From: an uncultured Oscillospiraceae bacterium
Lineage (GTDB): Bacteria; Bacillota; Clostridia; Oscillospirales; Oscillospiraceae
Direction: 5' to 3'
Length of the DNA stretch: 7,999 bases
Assembly: GCA_900752305.1 (NCBI GenBank)
Contig: CAADUV010000199.1
Span: 1-7,999, forward strand
Both the position numbers and the translations under genes were made by a program. Of the stretch, positions 6,274 through 7,999 are shown piece after piece. Below the pieces are notes generated by a model. It was not told the DNA's origin, did no database searches, and was given only the letters and a program-made list of their open reading frames with translations. Positions within the stretch are counted from its first letter, which is position 1. Each line of letters begins with the position of its first letter.

Positions 6274-6675
6274 TCAGGTCTTTTTGTCAAAAGACGCGCC
6301 GCAGTTGCGGCAGGAGATGTGGATGCGCCCCTTCCCCTTGGGGACCCGCAGCAGCTGGCCGCAGGTGGGGCAGCGGAAATACTTGTGATCCCGATCCCGC
6401 GCCTGGGCGTTCATGCGCCGGAAGTTTCGGGTGAGGGGGTCTGTGATGGATAAGAACTTGTTGTTCTCTGCCCGACGCCGGTCATAGTTCCGGGAGAAGG
6501 TGCGGTAGAGGGAGTAGAGGATGAGCACATACCCCACTACAGAGAGGAGCTGAGCGACGATGGACACCTTGACGAAGCGGCACAGGATCCAACAGAGGAG
6601 GCAGGCGATGAGCAGGAACAGGTTCAGCTGATCGGAGCCGTATCGGCCGTACATGAGTTTGCGGAGAAAGTTCAC
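6274..6675 (-). CDS. Two-TM protein with C-terminal zinc ribbon
   Basis: A 133-residue protein. Two hydrophobic helices lie near the N-terminus (about 19-33 LFLLIACLLCWILC and 38-57 SIVAQLLSVVGYVLILYSLY) with a short loop between them, then a basic region (61-95, rich in R and K) and a zinc ribbon: CPTCGQLLRVPKG with Cys102/Cys105 and CRNCG with Cys122/Cys125. With both helices crossing, both ends would be cytoplasmic, in line with the basic stretch and the zinc knuckle. Small proteins of this design are common and uncharacterised in Clostridia. The exact substrate or partner is unknown; nucleic-acid or protein binding by the ribbon is only a possibility. The start is GTG, chosen because TAAGGAG sits 8 nt upstream and a good promoter lies further up. 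It is divergent from rpiB. Confidence 0.82.
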   Translation of the reverse strand: MNFLRKLMYGRYGSDQLNLFLLIACLLCWILCRFVKVSIVAQLLSVVGYVLILYSLYRTFSRNYDRRRAENNKFLSITDPLTRNFRRMNAQARDRDHKYFRCPTCGQLLRVPKGKGRIHISCRNCGASFDKKT

Positions 6676-6712
6676 AAATAAAACTCCTTATAACATAGAG
6701 ATAAGTTTAAGA

Positions 6713-6767
6713 TTTCGTAAAGTATGATACTCCATCTCCCTGGAAAGGTCAACAAGTCTTTCGTAAA
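6713..6767. repeat. 9-bp direct repeat flanking the zinc-ribbon gene promoter
   Basis: TTTCGTAAA occurs at 6713-6721 and 6759-6767, 46 bp apart. One copy overlaps the expected transcription start; the other lies just upstream of the -35 box. The unit is nearly self-complementary. It may be a pair of operator half sites; chance in an AT-rich spacer cannot be excluded. Confidence 0.4.
6724..6752 (-). promoter_or_regulatory. SigA-type promoter of the zinc-ribbon gene
   Basis: On the minus strand: TTGACC (6752-6747), exactly 17 nt spacer, TATCAT (6729-6724). Transcription should start near 6717, leaving a 40-nt leader before the GTG at 6675. Confidence 0.75.
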
Positions 6768-6781
6768 TAATATGTGAATTA

Positions 6782-6807
6782 CCACCGCTGACGGACAGTT
6801 GCGGTGG
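6782..6807. other. Hairpin in the divergent spacer upstream of the rpiB promoter
   Basis: CCACCGC (6782-6788) and GCGGTGG (6801-6807) form a 7-bp inverted repeat around a 12-nt loop, just upstream of the rpiB -35 box. There is no adjoining T-run, so it is not a terminator. It could be a palindromic protein-binding site. Confidence 0.3.
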
Positions 6808-6818
6808 GGAATCCTGTA

Positions 6819-6847
6819 TTTACAAGGGGAAAACGGTGTAGTATAAT
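6819..6847 (+). promoter_or_regulatory. SigA-type promoter of rpiB
   Basis: TTTACA (6819-6824), 17-nt spacer, consensus TATAAT (6842-6847). The RNA should start near 6854, giving a leader of about 76 nt. The leader can fold a small hairpin at 6868-6892 (GCCGG / CCGGC with a GTGTA loop), of unknown meaning. Confidence 0.85.
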
Positions 6848-6929
6848 GTTCTGACAAGAAAAAACAAGCGTGCCGGGTGTACCGGCCTGCGCGACAGATA
6901 CAGCGAGCAGCTGTGAGGAGGATACTGAG

Positions 6930-7394
6930 ATGAAGATTGGCTTTGCCTGCGACCATGCCGCAGTAGATCTGAAGAACACCCTGCTGGAATACCTGAAGAG
7001 CAAGGGCTATGAGTGCGTAGATTACGGCGTCAACGACCCCACCAAGCGGGTGGATTACCCCATCATGGGCCGTAAGGTGGCCGAGGCCATCAAGGCCGGC
7101 GAGGTGGACAAGGGTGTCCTGGTCTGCGGCACCGGTGTGGGTATCTCCCTGGCCGCTAACAAGGTCCCCGGCATCCGTGCCGGCGTGTGCAGCGAGCCTT
7201 ATACCGCCCGGATGATCGTAGAGCACAACAACTGCCAGATCGTGGCCATGGGCGCCCGTGTAGTGGGCGACGAGCTGGCCAAGGCCATCGTGGACGCCTT
7301 CTTCGGCGCCACCTTCCAGGGTGGCCGCCATGCAGACCGGGTGCAGATCATCAAGGACATGGAAGCGGAGCTGTATAAGCCGGAAGCGCTGTAA
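6930..7394 (+). CDS. rpiB: Ribose-5-phosphate isomerase B
   Basis: A 154-residue cytoplasmic enzyme of the RpiB/LacAB sugar-phosphate isomerase family. It interconverts ribulose 5-phosphate and ribose 5-phosphate in the non-oxidative pentose phosphate pathway, supplying ribose for nucleotides. Every residue expected from the E. coli enzyme is at the same number: Asp8 and His9 (FACDHAA), Cys66 (the catalytic base) and Thr68 in VCGTGVGISLAANK, His99 in EHNN, and Arg133 and Arg137 in GGRHADRV, which bind the phosphate. Length matches the family (about 145-155). ATG 6930 is chosen because GAGGAGG ends 8 nt upstream and the conserved N-terminus MKIGFACDH begins there; an upstream in-frame start at 6870 would add 20 residues from the leader. 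Allose-6-phosphate isomerase is a close relative, but no allose genes are nearby. It forms a stand-alone unit with its own promoter. Confidence 0.97.
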   Translation: MKIGFACDHAAVDLKNTLLEYLKSKGYECVDYGVNDPTKRVDYPIMGRKVAEAIKAGEVDKGVLVCGTGVGISLAANKVPGIRAGVCSEPYTARMIVEHNNCQIVAMGARVVGDELAKAIVDAFFGATFQGGRHADRVQIIKDMEAELYKPEAL

Positions 7395-7403
7395 TTGCTG
7401 GAA

Positions 7404-7451
7404 AGAATCCCTGATAAATTTGGAATTTTGGGGGATTCTCCATGGCTTTTT
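7404..7451 (+). terminator. Possible weak terminator after rpiB
   Basis: AGAATCCC (7404-7411) pairs with GGGATTCT (7432-7439), and AAATT/AATTT can pair inside the loop. A run of five T residues comes only 7 nt after the stem, so this is not a textbook intrinsic terminator. It is the only candidate between rpiB and the next promoter. Confidence 0.45.
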
Positions 7452-7462
7452 CCCTGTCGCTC

Positions 7463-7471
7463 TGGTACAAT
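7463..7471 (+). promoter_or_regulatory. Extended -10 promoter of the DUF1292 gene
   Basis: TGGTACAAT is a TG-N extended -10 (TG 7463-7464, TACAAT 7466-7471). No good -35 hexamer is found at 16-18 nt, as is usual for extended -10 promoters. The leader would be about 45 nt to the ATG at 7523. Confidence 0.6.
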
Positions 7472-7522
7472 AGGGAGCGGCACCTTGTGTATTTGTAATT
7501 ATTTGAAGGAGAACAAAATCAT

Positions 7523-7825
7523 ATGGACGAAAACAAGAACATCCCCATGGAAGAAGAGGACGTGACCATCCTGACCCTGCACGACGACGAGGGCAACGAG
7601 GAACAGTTTGAGTTCCTGGATCTGGTGGAATACCAGGGCAAGCAGTATATCATCCTCTTCCCGGTGGATGACGACGATATGGAGATCGTGATCCTCCAGG
7701 TGGAAGAGATCGAAGGCAATGAGGAAGAAGAGGCTTACATCGCTGTGGAAGACGAAGCCATCCTGGACAGCGTGTATGGCATCTTCAAAGAACGTTTCAA
7801 AGACGAGTTTGAATTTGAAGACTAA
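7523..7825 (+). CDS. DUF1292 family acidic protein (YrzB-like)
   Basis: A 100-residue soluble protein of the DUF1292 family, to which Bacillus YrzB belongs; function unknown. The core is recognisable: DVTILTLHDDEGNEEQFEFL (13-32), VEYQGKQYIILFPVDD (35-50), EIVILQVEEIEG (54-65) and a C-terminal helix with VYGIFKERFKDEFEFED. Of 100 residues I count 36 Asp/Glu against 5 Lys/Arg, an extreme acidity that fits the family. ATG 7523 has GAAGGAG 11 nt upstream. In many Firmicutes this gene sits beside the Holliday-junction resolvase ruvX/yrrK; here it is a single unit with its own promoter. Downstream it runs into the hairpin array, 6 bp after the stop. Confidence 0.9.
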   Translation: MDENKNIPMEEEDVTILTLHDDEGNEEQFEFLDLVEYQGKQYIILFPVDDDDMEIVILQVEEIEGNEEEEAYIAVEDEAILDSVYGIFKERFKDEFEFED

Positions 7826-7831
7826 TATCTT

Positions 7832-7953
7832 TCGAGGAAATGCAAGCATTTCCTCGAGTTTGCAGCCGGGTGCATGCACTCGCTGCATCGGTAGGTTCTC
7901 CACCTGCAAAGCAGGTGGAGCCTACGCTGCCAATGTGCCACTGGCACATTGGC
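7832..7953. repeat. Array of four strong hairpins with 3-nt linkers
   Basis: No gene is seen from 7826 to 7999. Hairpin 1 (7832-7857) has 12-bp perfect arms TCGAGGAAATGC/GCATTTCCTCGA around AA. Hairpin 2 (7861-7887) has TGCAGC/GCTGCA outer arms around the palindrome GTGCATGCAC. Hairpin 3 (7891-7925) has GTAGG/CCTAC and CTCCACCTGC/GCAGGTGGAG with a TT bulge and AAA loop. Hairpin 4 (7929-7953) has GCCAATGTGCC/GGCACATTGGC with an ACT loop. The linkers are GTT, TCG and GCT. CGCTGC recurs at 7881-7886, 7925-7930 and 7958-7963. No hairpin has a T-run, so plain termination is unlikely. Candidates are a dispersed palindromic (REP/BOX-like) element or a structured RNA; the element may extend beyond the window. 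The last 46 bases show nothing else. Confidence 0.7.
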
Positions 7954-7999
7954 TTAACGCTGCGGCACTTACCAGGCTGAGAAGAGAAAAAAGTGACGC

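Noticed and set aside
7832..7857. First hairpin as an ordinary terminator of the DUF1292 gene
   Set aside because: The stem is perfect, but only three T residues follow and the sequence continues directly into another hairpin; it fits a structured array better.
7499..7909. Minus-strand open frame of 136 codons over the DUF1292 gene and hairpin array
   Set aside because: It is the antisense of an acidic gene (hence rich in Phe/Leu/Val) and would need to start inside hairpin 3; there is no ribosome binding site.
7826..7999. CRISPR array or tRNA in the right-end structured region
   Set aside because: The hairpin arms are not repeated units with spacers, and no cloverleaf with a TTC-loop and acceptor pairing could be drawn.

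Overview
The window looks like chromosome of a fairly GC-rich, low-GC-lineage Gram-positive of the Clostridia. I infer a gut Oscillospiraceae-type bacterium (Flavonifractor/Pseudoflavonifractor-like). The grounds are strong AGGAGG-type ribosome binding sites, GTG and TTG starts, a membrane-anchored VanW/G5 protein, a DUF1292 protein, and a prophage tail module of the kind common in those genomes. The genus is a guess from gene style, not a match.

Left part (1-2974, + strand): the distal end of a prophage tail operon. It holds the C-terminus of a tape-measure protein, a small DUF6711-like tail protein, a 599-residue tail hub/tip protein with a fibre-like C-terminus, a possible 13-residue leader peptide, and a 98-residue single-TM holin-position protein. 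The phage genes are closely packed with good ribosome binding sites. They end at a perfect 36-bp palindrome (2976-3011) that can terminate transcription from both sides. No endolysin, integrase or attachment site is visible, so the prophage either ends here, is incomplete, or keeps those genes on its other side.

Middle part (3023-6222): a minus-strand orphan gene (122 aa, unrecognised) is divergent from a large membrane-anchored VanW-domain/G5-domain cell-wall protein, and both share a roughly 210-250 bp AT-rich intergenic region. After a terminator-like hairpin comes a DUF2461 gene. It ends convergently with a minus-strand two-TM zinc-ribbon protein across a perfect 17-bp inverted-repeat terminator.

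Right part (6274-7999): the zinc-ribbon gene and rpiB (ribose-5-phosphate isomerase B, pentose phosphate pathway) are divergent, each with a recognisable sigma-A-type promoter. rpiB is followed by a single gene for a very acidic DUF1292 protein with its own extended -10 promoter. The last about 170 bp hold no gene but contain four consecutive strong hairpins separated by 3-nt linkers. This is the most unusual non-coding structure in the window and is probably a dispersed structured repeat or a structured RNA.

Apart from the phage operon, the genes appear to be independent housekeeping and cell-envelope units. I see no evidence for a new multi-gene defence or biosynthetic system.
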